Both the position numbers and the translations under genes were made by a program. The notes beneath the pieces are model-generated. The model ran no database searches. It had not been told where the DNA came from and was given only the letters and a program-made list of their open reading frames with translations. A stretch of DNA of 64,000 nucleotides. Source: Hygrocybe punicea. Lineage: Eukaryota > Basidiomycota > Agaricomycetes > Agaricales > Hygrophoraceae. The stretch is from NCBI GenBank assembly GCA_963556145.1, contig OY744472.1, forward strand, positions 2,604,001 to 2,668,000, read 5' to 3'. Of this stretch, positions 50,055 to 60,800 are shown one piece after another (the stretch's first letter is position 1; every line of letters starts with the position of its first letter).

Positions 50055-50106
50055 CCTCGCGAAGCGTAGCGCCGTATCAATTGATACGTGCCTGCCATTC
50101 GCGAGG
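50055..50106. repeat. 52-nt conserved palindrome, copy 2
   Basis: CCTCGCGAA, 13 nt, TCAATTGA, 13 nt, TTCGCGAGG; near the right end of the hAT-like MITE. Confidence 0.88.
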
Positions 50107-50298
50107 AGAACGGAGCTCAGGGGTGAGCCAACCTCGGTCTGGGGTTCAGACCGTGTCTGAACCCAGACCAAACGCTAAGAGACGGTTCAAAGCCGTTCGG
50201 GTCCAGGTTTGGCCATGCGCCAAACCGGACCCGAAGTTCAGTTCGCGGTTCCGCCAAAAAGGGTCGGAACCGGACCGAACTGAACTTCGGCAACACTA

Positions 50299-52701
50299 TT
50301 TTCCCAGATGTTGCGTCGCATGCTGATGATCATAGAGCCGTTGTCGAGGATGCACTCGAATACGAACTTGCCGTTGATGAGCGGGTAGACCGCACGAAGA
50401 GGGACTGAGTCCTGGCCGACGACGAGCGGGACATTTTCCTGACAATGTTGGCAGGCGTGGGTAGGGATTTCGGGTGTGTGAAAATGGAAGACCTCAACAT
50501 TGTTACTCTCGGCGGTGACCTTTTTCGAAGTAGTGAGGTCCTTCATGTGACAGCGGGCGTCGGACGACATGGCTAAAAGTTCTCGTTGCGAAATGCAGAC
50601 TTGAGAATCGAGCGCGCGGTCGATGACAGATTTGGCGATACCGGGATCTTCGATGGGGGCCTGGTAGCGGTATTGGGGGTGCCACGCGGGAAGGTTCTGG
50701 GGAGTGCGCGGCATGAAGGCGGTCGGCTCAGTCAGCCGCGTGTTCGAAGGGGGGACTATGGTGATCAGCTGCTCGTTGATAGGTCTGGCCGTTTTCTCGG
50801 TGGGTTTCGCAGCAGGGACGGATGTGGAAGCGGCGGGCGGATTAGGATACGTCTCTCTAGACTTGCCTTTCGCTTTAGAGGGGATCTCTACGCCGTCAAA
50901 TCTAACTCATTTACGAAGCCGCTGCACTTCAGCTTCCAGAACCTTAATCTGTTCGTTGTCGTTGTCGATGTCAGACGTCGTGGACTGAAAGATGTCGGCG
51001 TACTCGGTGGTGACCTCAGGTTCGTAAGTGGGTACTTCGACGGCGGAGATGAAGTTAGTTTTGACATGGGGCGGCAGGTTGCATTGGAATGGTTCTGTGG
51101 GGTTGCGGGCAGGGGGAGCGCGGTTGCCGGGGTTGCCACGCGTCGAAGCGTTCCCTCATATTTTTGCCGACGATAGCCTTTGGAAGATACATTCCGTTAG
51201 GCAACACGATGCGGCCGTGCTCATTCTTGCGGCATATTCTGTCTCGCGTGTACTGCTTGCAGATGGGACAATCGCGTATACGATGGAACGGGTCGTCGCA
51301 AAAGAGGCAGTTGAAATTGGTGAAACCCTGTCCCATGGTGGTTGGCTCAGCCCTATTTGCGCAAGGCTTTGGGGGGTTGTTACGTTTGGTGAGGGCTTGC
51401 GTGAGGACGGCGAGTTGTTGCGAAACGAGACGAAATAGGTTGGATACATTAGGTTCGACCGGTTCCGCTTTAGGAATGACCGGGTCATAGCGAGCGGGTG
51501 GCAGGTAGCGGGTGGCGGATTCTATTGGAGTCGAGTACTGGATGGCGGCAGGCGACATTGACAATAGACGAGAGACAGTGGATGGTTCGGCCGCAGTTCC
51601 GGCCAGCAGGAAGTGGGCACAGTTGTGGAAGTCCTGGAAGTCGTAAGGGTCGCTATGGAAATGGTTCGGCTTTTGGTACTGCAGACGGGTTTTAATGTCC
51701 TTTTTAAGCTTGGCATGGAAGCCAGTCTCGTATGCGATGTTGCGTTCTCGAGGAGAGATTCGACCCTTGTCTAAGAGGAATCCGGAAATCCGGATGAACT
51801 CGTGGTAGTATTCACCAAGTTCAGCACGAGTACGGATGCCGTAACTGGTTTGGGTGTGGGTGAGACGGTTGAGATCTGCCATTGTGTACCGATGATCGTC
51901 TTCCGTGCCCAGGTAAAGCACAAGTACGCTCCTTTTGAACGTGGCATAATCGATGCCGGTCACGCTAGGTAAACTCACCCAAAGCTCGTAGTCGCTAAGC
52001 GACGCATAGCGCAGACTATGCTTGATGTGTCCTGCGTCGTCAAGAGCGGCATCGGCAGCAAGTATCTCGACTTCTTCGAAGATGCGGTTTAAATTCAGGG
52101 GGTTCCTGTCGAAGGTCGGGGCCATGGAGTGACCGCGAGCAGGCATCTGTCGAGGAGTAACATGGGGAACAGTAGCGGTCAAGGATCCGGTGGTCGAAGT
52201 CATTGTGGGTGGAAGGAGCTGAGATGTCGATGAAGCGGTTGTCGGGTGTACGATGAGCGGGTTGGGTAACATGGACGATGACGGTGTAGGCGAAGACGAA
52301 GACGGGGACAATGATGGCGTAGGCGAAGACAATGACGGGGACAATGACAATGACGGATTTTTCGATGTCGAGAGCGAAGACGTGGATGGGGGTTCTAACG
52401 AGGTCGAAGTCGGGGACGTAGGCGATGCAGGTGTCGAACTGAGATCGGATGAGTCAGGTGTTATCGTAATAATCAGTATATCGACCGATTCGAGACTGTC
52501 GGATGAAAGATATAGGGGGGTGTTTGACCCTGAGACGAGCGGGAGATTGTTATGTTGAGCAAGGTGGTCGGGTACTAGCTGGAAGAAGTCGTCATTGATT
52601 GTCGGGTTGAAGGCGGCTAAAGAGAGTTCTTGTTGAAGAGTTCTTCGAGGAAGATCTCGACGACGATGGTCAGAGGGAGGGATACGGGAAGAGGAAGCTA
52701 T
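50299..52701 (-). pseudogene. Gypsy A Gag and protease start
   Basis: An open frame runs from an ATA codon at 52701-52699 (expected ATG) through a serine/proline-rich N-terminus, MPARGHS, a capsid-like domain (FEEVEILAADAAL, YELWVSLPSVTGIDYATFKRS, NRLTHTQTSYGI), and a zinc knuckle CLFCDDPFHRIRDC. A frameshift near 51140 is needed to reach the next part (NFISAVEVPTYEPE). TGA at 50909-50907 (expected CGA) precedes VRFDGVEIPS. The protease active site reads ILDNGSMIISM at about 50350, and the MITE follows. Confidence 0.85.
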
Positions 52702-52718
52702 GGTGGTGCTAGACTATT

Positions 52719-52735
52719 CCTCGTGGTGGGCTCCA
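52719..52735 (-). promoter_or_regulatory. Primer-binding site of gypsy A
   Basis: Minus strand TGGAGCCCACCACGAGG, two bases inside the 5' LTR; identical to gypsy B at 44445-44461. Confidence 0.75.
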
Positions 52736-52737
52736 GA

Positions 52738-53529
52738 TGTAAAGGCGAAGTCGGGTTGGCTGCGGAATAAAGATCCTAACCTGTGGTGTCAGCGTAGAAG
52801 TGACTAGGAATAGTCTAACAAGCTTCAGTAAGATGATAGGATATAAATGGTAAGAAGCCGCCGAGTAAACTACTGAAATCTATCGAGACCGGTGGAAGCT
52901 GATGAAGCCGACGATGGCGGGTACGGCAGGTCGGGTGTCGAGTGACGAGGGATGTAGAGATAAAGGCGGTAGAACGATGGGGAGAGTGTTGAGGAATCCG
53001 ATGAGCAATGTGTGCGATGGATTTTACTGAGAGACTAATTCTCAGAGAGAGGAAACGGAGGAACTGGTTTCTTATTCAGAGATGGCGCTTGGGCACCGTT
53101 TTTATACTACAAATTTCTGTACCTAGATTCGGACGAGAGTCCTCGGCCGATGAGAGGAAACAAAGGAGAATAAAAATGGGGAAGTAGGAAGAGGGTTGCG
53201 AGGTGACCATGACAGGGAAAATGGGTGGAAGATATAAAAACCGTAAAAGATGTAATATACTTTACTATATCTCCATAAGGGAGACGCTAGGCGCGAATAA
53301 GGCAAGTCCGATGTCGGGATCCCAGTCCGATGAGATCTATCTTTGATATTTGAAGTTCCGTGAGTTTAGGAGATGGACCAACCAGGTACATGAGCGGCCG
53401 TGCTAGTCGGTATGCATCGGGTTGCGTCAGGTTGCGTCGGGTTCGAGCGTAGATTGCTAGAGACGTCGGGTTCGAGCGGATTCACGAGATATCGATGTTA
53501 CGGCCTCAGAGGGTCGAGGACCCTCTACA
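52738..53529 (-). repeat. 5' LTR of gypsy A
   Basis: 792 bp, TGTAAAGGCG...CCCTCTACA, partner of 14803-15594. Confidence 0.93.
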
Positions 53530-54168
53530 ACGCTATATGTAGCTATAAGAAGGGAAATCCTACAACTACTAAAGGTGAAAAGTGCAAGGAAGCTTCGGAA
53601 AGCCTACACTAGTATAGGAAAGGGAAGAGAAGTAATATAAGTGTATGAGAAACTCAATAGAAGTGCTGCAATCAAAACTGGAGTGGTGCGATCAAAATTG
53701 AAGAGTTGCAATAAAATCAAAAGTCGCAGTGAGATTGAAGGGTCGGACAGTGAGAGAATGTGATAGAATATGAAGAGAATGGAACTAGGATGAAGGGGAA
53801 GCTCTGAGACGAAGGGGGAATGACGGTCTGTCTTGATTCTCTGGGGTTTCTCTGTCTAGTGGCTCATACAGGCAGGTATATAAGCTATCAGGACAAAGGA
53901 AGAGAGATGAAAGGATGATACTAAAAGGAGATATGTGAGATAAAGGGCATATAGAAGAAAGGATAGGTAGAGAGAACAATAAATGAATATAGAGAACAAA
54001 GAGAACAAAGGAAATACTTTGAAGTGCGATAACTAAATATCTCCGAAGTCGCAGAGGATCGCAATAGTCACAATGTGATTGGAAGGTCGAAGAGTGGTAA
54101 GTCGCATCAAATCGCAAGGGATCGCAAAATATCCAAAATCGGAGCTCAGGATGGCTGAGTGCATATCA

Positions 54169-55553
54169 ACGGACTGTTAAAACATCACAGAATGTTGCAT
54201 TTCATGAGGATGGGGCATTGCAGGAAGTCCAGATTATATCCGACTTACCGGGTTTGCAATTCGAGGGGGAGCAGAGTGAATCTGATGACTCGCAAACTCT
54301 GGAACCACCAGAACCCACAATGGAATCACCGGCACCCACTGTAACAGCACTGGAAAGGGCCATTCACAGACTGGAAAATGAAATAACATACCCACCCAGA
54401 GCAACCCGAGGAGTCGACCACGACTACCGACAGTTAAACAACCCGTGTGCACAAGCGACACAATGCGAGATACGCGAACCGCTTGAGGTATGAAGACCAA
54501 TGGAATCATCTGCAGCAAAAAAAAAGGAAAAAGTCAGTGCAGAAACAACCATAGCATACGCGTTCTTGAGCACAATGCAGCAGGATAGCAGTCTCGCTGA
54601 CAAGGACCCATGGGATTTAAGGGAAGCCAGGGAAGCCATAGATTGGGAGAACTGGAAGGTAGCAATAAAAGAGGAATTTGATCAGCTACAAGAAATGGGC
54701 ATTTGGAAACTTGTAGACTTACTGGAGGGGTGGGAAGCCATCAGAAGCAAGTGGGTTTTCCACTGGAAACACCATGAGATGGGCGCAATCGCTAGGCACA
54801 AGGCCCAGTTAGTAGCCCAGGGGTTCTCACAGAAGCCCGGAGTGGATTTCAGCGAAACCGGAACATTCGCTCCTGTGATGCGGTTCGAGACGTTATGGAC
54901 GTTGCTCGCATATTCTGCAGTCAAGGATTGGGATATCCAGCAGATGGATATCAAAGGCACATACCTTAACGGATGGGTGAAAGAGGAGCTGTACATGAAG
55001 CAGCCAGTGGAATTTGACGATGGAACCAGACAGGTTTGCTGCCTCATACGCCCTATATGGTCTCAGGCAAGCCGGACACGTATGGAACACGGATTTCGAT
55101 AACATGATGAAGGAATTTTGTTATATGAGATTGCGAACCAACTACTGCGCATACTATTGTCAGGAAGGTGAAACTTTTCCATTGTACTCATATGGGTCGA
55201 TGACCTCACGGCTTACGCAAACAACCGAGCAATGAATCAGTGGGTAATCAACCAGCTGAAGGAAAAATACATGGTAACAGTCATCAGAAAGCCAATGTTA
55301 CTGCTTGGAATCTATATCAAACAAGACCGCCAATGATGGAAAGTCACCCTATCACAAAGCTGCTATATCTGGAAGATCCTCACGAAGGCTGGAATGAAGG
55401 ATGCCAAGCCAGTATCAACCCTGATGGACAAGAACGTGGTCCTATGAATAAATGAAACCGAAACTGACAAGAACAAGCAGAAATACACCTCGATCGAGTA
55501 TGCGACATGAGTTGGAGAGCTCTTGTATGCTGTGCACACAACAAGACCTGATA
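54169..55553 (+). pseudogene. Copia reverse transcriptase, degraded
   Basis: Continues the copia polyprotein: TVKTSQNVAFHEDG, a linker, then RVT_2-type RT from about 54500 (DLREAREAIDWENWKVAIKEE, RSKWVFHWKHHEMGAIARHKA, FSETGTFAPVMRFETL, DWDIQQMDIKGTYLNG). Frameshifts near 55045 and 55175, before the region where YVDD would fall (LYSYGSMTS / WVDDLTAYANN in another frame), make it inactive. It ends TRPD at the pogo-like insertion. Confidence 0.87.
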
Positions 55554-58496
55554 CGGTATTCAATGGCTCCTTTGAACGCTATGGCTCCTTTGAACACTTT
55601 CCATTTATTTCAACAGTTTTCAATCCTTCCACCTCAAACTTTCTACTATATGATAGTTGCATTATAGTGTGAGGTTGGGTATAAAATTTAGAGCAGTTCA
55701 TTCAGAGATTTCATAAAATAAATCATAGACATTCCGTTGTATACACCTATTTTGTCTCATTCCAAATTTTATTTGGACTCGGGTATCCTGGTACTTTCAA
55801 ACGATGCTTTAAAATTTATCTAGACTTGTGCACATCCTTATCAATAATCTTTTCACCACTTGTGCTCAAAAACTTGAGCCGTTATTCAATTGTTATTCGA
55901 CTTTTCCTGAAGGCTGTCGGTTTTTAAACGTATCACATGATCACTTCGCAGCCCAGGGTTGCCTCACGATAACCTGCCAGTTTTTCAAGGTCTAGACATG
56001 AAAATTTTTGTTTGAGAGTAACATGAGAACCTCTCTGCTCTATACATCATGGTTGGAAGGGCCAAATCCGCAACAAAGAAAGCACAAATCTTACAAGAGG
56101 AGAAGGACTACGTAATGGACCTAGCCATAGAAAACTATCAAAAAGAACAACAGAAGCCATCGACACTCAAGAAGAAGGGACTGCAGAGAATCTGTGTGGA
56201 TACGACACATCAGTACTTCTTGGAAACAGGGAAAACGATTGCTTTGAATCACACCACACTCCATCATTTGGTTAATGGAGGCCAGAAACTTAGCGATTTC
56301 AATGCTGAGAAGGGCTGGTTACTGAGGGAGGAGGTAGAAACGGTGATTGAGTATGCGCTGGAAGTTGCATGGAGGGGGTTTCCTCTGAGTCACCGTAGAC
56401 TCAAGGAACATGTTGATGAAATTTGTCGGGCACACCTCGGAGATCTGTTTCCTGCTGATGGTGTTGGCAAACAATGGACAAATCGCTTCGTGGAGAAACA
56501 CTCTGATGTACTTGGGACATACTGGTCACATTCGCTCGATAATGCTCGAGGCCGTGCTGTTAATCCAGCTACAAACGAGTCTTGGCACAACTTGCTTGAG
56601 GAGACGCTGCTAACTGGCGATGATGGAAAACCAATAGCACAGGCATGCCTGTGGGCGGTGGATGAAACCGGTTTCCAGCCAGCTGGAGGGCTTCGTGAAA
56701 GGGTGGTCGGACCTAAGGGTGTAAAAACTCAATACCAGCAACAGGATGGGAATCAAGAGACTATTACCGTTCTTGTGACAATCGGTGCTGATGGATCGAC
56801 AATTCCACCTGCGGTTATCTTCAAGGGAAAGGCATATCAAACAAAGTGGCAACAAAATAACCCTGCCAATGCGTCATAAGCCACGAAAATAAATTTATTA
56901 TTTGAAATTCACAAACGGTCTCACATAGGCTAGGCTATTCGCAAAAGGGGTGGACTGATGGTGAAATTGGAATCCTCTGGATAAAGCAATTTGATAATCA
57001 GACAAAAGACAAGGCCGATGGCCATTATCGAGTCCTCCTCGTGGATGGACATAACTCACATTATACGCGAGGGTTCTTGGAATATGCACGGGCGCACAAA
57101 ATTCACATCCTTTGCTATCCTGCACATACGACACACATATACCAGGGACTTGACGTCGTTTGCTTTGGTATCTTGAAACGCAAATGGACGACGGAAAGGG
57201 ATAAGTTGCTGCAAGAACATGGGGAAGTTGTGACAAAGCAAAACTTCCTAGCTGTTTATGGACGAGCTCACCTTCGTGCTCTCACTCCGGAAGTTGTTTC
57301 TGCTGCATTCCGTAAAACAGGGGTGTGGCCATTCAATTGAGATGTGGTGACAAAGGAGATGATGGCTCCCAGTAAAGAAACCTCCTGCCAAGGGAGCCTT
57401 CTGATATGACCACCAAGCCCTGTGCGAATCATCACCGAAATGGTTTGTCAGTTAATCCGGCCACCTGACCAAGGAGGTGACAGTGATGGTGATGGCGACA
57501 TGAGTGATACTCCTGACGCACCTGGCAGCATCATTCAATCCGCCCTTGATGACCTTGCAACAACGTCCGCAGCATTCCTTGTGAATCCAGCGCCGATTGA
57601 ATCTACAGCTAATCTTCCATCGTTCATCCCTCTGCCTGTATCGCCCATGCGCCGAAGTCATGAATTGCTTGATATCGAGCCAGTCACAGAGTGGGAGCGG
57701 GAGCTTCAAACTGCTCTGCATGATATGGAGCTTCAGAAGGCATTCTACAAGGGTCAGGTGGTGGGACTGCACTCACAGATAATCCTGCAAGGGATGTATT
57801 GTGATCGTGTGCGTGGTCAACTAGCAACTCAGGAGAAGAAGAAGAACAAAGGAAAAAGTACCGCTTTGCACACAGATGGTAATGCACGCCTTCTCACAGG
57901 CAACGAATTCTTCAATCGGGTCATCCAACATACCGAAGCAATGGAGGCAGCAGCTGTTGAAAAAGATATGCGGAAGCAGAACAAACAAGCTCATAGGGGG
58001 GCAGTGGCCAAGTGGAAGGAGGAGGAGGAGGCAAGAAAGAAGAGGAACAGTGAAAAAACGGCTGATTGGAAGGCAAAAGTGGCCGAATGGGAGATAGAAA
58101 AAGCCAATGCGAAACGAGAAAAATGCCGCATTCAGTGGAAGAAACCAGTCCGCGGACCCCTTGAAAAGGCCATTCCAAAGCCCAAGGCAAGGGAGGAGCA
58201 TAACGAAGACGACGAACAAAGCAGCTCGAGTGACAATGAGCCAGATAGCAATGATTTTGCAGGCAATGAATAAGGTTGGCATATTTCCCATGCCCGTTCA
58301 AAGGACGTACTAAATGCCCAAAACAGAAATTCATTGATATTTTTGTCTGTAGCCCCCCTTGCCTCAATTTCTTTTGCCATCATGATAGTACACATATTAG
58401 CAATGAATTTGTGTTGTAGAAGAGTATTGGTAGCATGACATTAATTGTGGTAAGAACGAAAACAATTTTGGTGTTCATAGGAGCCATTGAATACTG
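55554..58496 (+). mobile_element. Pogo-like (Tc1/mariner superfamily) DNA transposon
   Basis: 2943 bp between TA dinucleotides (55552-55553 and 58497-58498). The terminal inverted repeats are 24 nt with two mismatches, starting CGGTATTCAATGGCTCC on the left and CAGTATTCAATGGCTCC on the right. The left end has a second copy of GGCTCCTTTGAAC 21 bp inside. Removing the element and one TA restores the copia frame TRPDIMYAT. It carries one transposase gene. Confidence 0.93.
56049..58273 (+). pseudogene. Pogo-like DDE transposase (broken)
   Basis: Cuts and pastes DNA between TA sites. N-terminal helix-turn-helix region (AKSATKKAQILQEEKDYVMDL), a CENP-B-type DNA-binding part (YALEVAWRGFPLSHRRLKEH, FVEKHSDVLGTYWS), then the DDE domain: WAVDETGFQP, NQETITVLVTIGADGS, an intron of about 60 nt after NPANA, GYSQKGWTDGE, LLVDGHNSHYTRG and GLDVVCFGILKRKW with the third acidic residue. 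It is interrupted by TGA 57338-57340 (expected CGA) after GVWPFN and a frame change near 57400. A long charged C-terminal coiled coil follows to TAA 58271-58273. Start chosen at the first ATG of the frame. Confidence 0.88.
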
Positions 58497-58626
58497 TATC
58501 ATGTATGCAACTGTAACCATTGCGCAATTCACATGGAACCCAAGTCCGGAACACTGGACAGCACTTAAAAGGATATTCCGCTATCTAAAAGGAACGATGG
58601 ATTACGAACTAACATACAGTGGAAAG
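58497..58626 (+). pseudogene. Copia RNase H start, truncated
   Basis: MYATVTIAQF, PSPEHWTALKRIFRYLKGT and DYELTYSG are the standard copia stretch between RT and RNase H. It is cut at 58626 by the 1.67 kb LTR-like copy; the rest of the element is missing. Confidence 0.88.
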
Positions 58627-60294
58627 TGTTACGGATCGCTTCTGCAGCGGGCTCCGGCAACAATCAACTTAACTGGGGATCGGTTTTTCAGAGGAAAGAA
58701 GAGCAGTTTCATTGTTGCTTATAACTAAGACAACACTGCTACTAGTGGGGGGGGTCAAGGTCTAATGTCATTGCGAGCCGTGGGGGTTACCCAAGACAAG
58801 GGGTCTGCCCCAAGAACCAGACTAAACGTAAGGAAAGGAAAAGAAGAAAAAGTCCGAACCAACAACAAGGACAGTAGATATAGTGAATGGACTTGAGGGG
58901 AGGTAAATGGGAATCCAACCATGAAGCTACAACATGTCCAACTACACCATGTGTTCACCATGAGGCGTACATGAGGCGTCCTCATGTCGATGTTCTCACG
59001 ATCCAACTGGAGGCCCGGGTGTCATTGAGGAATAGAGGGGGTCCGGATGACTCGGATGATTTGTCATCGGATCATGTGATGTGCAGAATTGCCTATTCGG
59101 GGTCTACACTTGCTGTAACAGGCAAGTGCACAGTCTGGCAAGTGCGTTGCACGGTCGGGTCGAAGATGGGTATTGTCCAGTGTGGGGTTGGTGATGAGAG
59201 TGTCTTGAGGTGGTGTGGATGTAGCGGCAAGGTTGGTATGAAAGAAAATGAAGGAATGTATAAAGGAAAAAACCAACTAGGACAGTGGGCTAGTCGAGGT
59301 CAGACATGTGAACAGCACAAGCTGTACCGGATGACGATGTCTGTGTTGATGACGTATCGAGGAGCGATGTCTTGTCCTGTTTGTGGAACAAGAAGGTCCA
59401 CTTGATGTCGGTATTCGTCCAAGAAAGGGTATCATTGTAAACGAGTGTGGGAGATATCAAGGTTATAGATGGAAAAGGTTAAATGAATGTGGGTCCAGGT
59501 TTCGAGTCATGGCACGAGTGACAAGCTGTGAAAACAAGTCGTCGGGTACTGCATTGAAGCGGTGTCGTGCGAACAATATGCGATAGGGGTTGGTTCACTG
59601 TTTGGGAAGTCGTATGGTCTGTGGTCGAAGTCCAAAAGAATGTGCTTCGGCAATGGTCAGATTAGAGAGAACAGTGAAATGTCCCGTGATCGAGGATTGT
59701 CCAGGGCATGCGTGCAGGTGAGGAATGTCGTCGGATTGTCAGGGAGGATAATGGTAGGCACGGAATACGAAAGTGGAAACCATATATCCGGGAATGGCAA
59801 TTGTCAATTACGTGGTGAGATATTGTTGAGGTGGAAGTCAGAAGTATCGATGACAGAGGGGTTTCGGTACCGATGCCAAAGATAGATCATAACAAGGTAA
59901 AAACCGATGAGGAAGGTGATGGCGATGCTGCTAATGATGATTACGGTAATTAGCTGTGTCGGGAGTACAGCCATTGTGAATCGGTTTGTCATGGGATGAA
60001 GTCAACAATATGTCAGGGCGAGGGAAAAGACAATAGCGATGATGTCCGTCGGCAAGGAGACTATTCGGGTACAGCAAGGTAACGTGGGGATGTGTCCATG
60101 GTCGGTCTGGATTGTTCTAGAAGAAAAGAGAACAAGGACAAGAAAATACAAGGATGTCTGAATGAAGAAACAATGACGTTGAAAAGAATACAAAGGACAA
60201 AATGAAATGAAAAAAGGAAGGTGTGCAGTGCAGAATCGTCATGGTAGGTATTGGAATGGGCATCGGGGTTGGAAGCGGAGTTGGAAATGTAACA
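58627..60294. mobile_element. 1668 bp LTR-like element, copy 2
   Basis: Inverted relative to 18525-20191 and nearly identical; starts TGTTACGGATCGC and ends GGAAATGTAACA. Flanks GAAAG and TTTAT do not match, so the target duplication is lost or the right flank was deleted, consistent with the missing copia 3' end. A 172-codon ORF (58887-59405) is also open in copy 1 (19932-19414), which near-identity alone could explain. Confidence 0.82.
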
Positions 60295-60800
60295 TTTATG
60301 TGCATTTTGCTGCATTTTAAAAGGGTAGTTCTATTTGGCAGGGTGCACCCAACTTCCCATACACCCCATCAGGAAAAGCTGGTTTTACTTAGAGCCTCTT
60401 AATGGTCTTGATTTTGAAATCCAGACCATTAAGGTAATATTCACTACTTTTGTCTTATTTGAATATATAAATATAATTGAACATTGATAGTACATTTTCT
60501 GAAGGAAAAGGCAGTAGCTGGTGTTGTTGCATAATTATCGGTGAAGTGCATTCCATTTTGGGCAGTGTAAGGCCAAATGAAATACTTCCCCCATCCATGA
60601 GGCTGTTTAATTTTATTGCATGTGAATTTATAGCATTTCTCATGACAATCAAGCTTTTAGAATAATTTTTGAGCTCATTGTAATTGTTTTCCAAATATTC
60701 TTGTGGTGGTTTGCTTTTTTGAGGGGAACTCTGTGTGTCAATGTTCAACACTATTTGTTTCCTCCAGAAATGTACTGGAAGTGTTCAGTTATCTTTGTTT
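60295..60800. other. Unassigned interval
   Basis: AT-rich, short ORFs only, no domain or repeat recognised. It contains the partly mirrored AATGGTCTTGATTTTGAAAT and CCAGACCATT near 60402-60430. Confidence 0.4.

Larger units (their letters stand above)
48987..50298. mobile_element. hAT-like MITE with CAG-repeat interior
   Basis: 8 bp target duplication TTTTCCCA (48979-48986 and 50299-50306). The ends TAGTGTTGCCG / CGGCAACACTA fit the hAT terminal pattern. Subterminal GGTTCCGAACC-type motifs are scattered and inverted at both ends (49000-49150 and 50150-50290). No transposase. Removal restores the gypsy A protease frame (NIWEKLDYG). Confidence 0.9.
14803..53529 (-). mobile_element. Gypsy A retrotransposon (full frame of the element, heavily nested)
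   Basis: Bounded by two 792 bp direct repeats, 14803-15594 (3' LTR) and 52738-53529 (5' LTR). Gag-pol runs on the minus strand. Flanking bases are ATGC at 14799-14802 and ACGC at 53530-53533, read as a 4 bp target duplication with one transition. Its own sequence is 14803-17762 (minus a 78 bp MITE), 45305-48986 and 50299-53529. Order from the 5' end: LTR, PBS, gag, protease, RT, RNase H, integrase, then an antisense gene, then LTR. It is dead: frameshifts, several CGA to TGA stops and three insertions. Confidence 0.9.
14795..54168. mobile_element. Solo LTR inserted in copia and split by gypsy A
   Basis: The pieces are 14795-14802 and 53534-54168. Together they form about 643 bp bounded by TGATATGC and GCATATCA, a perfect 8-nt terminal inverted repeat with TG/CA ends. 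Copia sequence flanks it directly: ATGG at 14791-14794 and ACGG at 54169-54172, a 4 bp target duplication with one T/C difference. Removing it restores the copia frame. Only one copy is present, with no internal region, hence solo LTR. No gene is seen in it. The family is unknown. Confidence 0.75.
12296..58626 (+). mobile_element. Ty1/copia retrotransposon, outermost host of the nest, in three pieces
   Basis: The copia pieces are 12296-14794, 54169-55553 and 58497-58626; everything between is later insertions. The pieces read in the order LTR, gag, protease, integrase, reverse transcriptase, RNase H. Removal of the solo LTR/gypsy stack joins DAAT (14782-14790) to RTVKTSQNVAFHEDG (54169 on). 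Removal of the pogo-like element joins TRPDI to MYATVTIAQF in frame. No 3' LTR is present: the element ends inside the RNase H region where the 1.67 kb LTR-like copy begins. It is inactive, with several stops and a changed integrase aspartate. Confidence 0.88.

Noticed and set aside
49305..50326. Poly-Q/poly-A/poly-L proteins
   Set aside because: Produced by the CAG tract in every frame; the region is a MITE interior.
58887..59405. 172-codon conserved ORF as a gene
   Set aside because: Open in both copies, but these are nearly identical overall, so conservation says little; no domain recognised.
58627..60294. The two 1.67 kb copies as paired LTRs of one element
   Set aside because: They are inverted, not direct, and copy 1 has its own complete target duplication.
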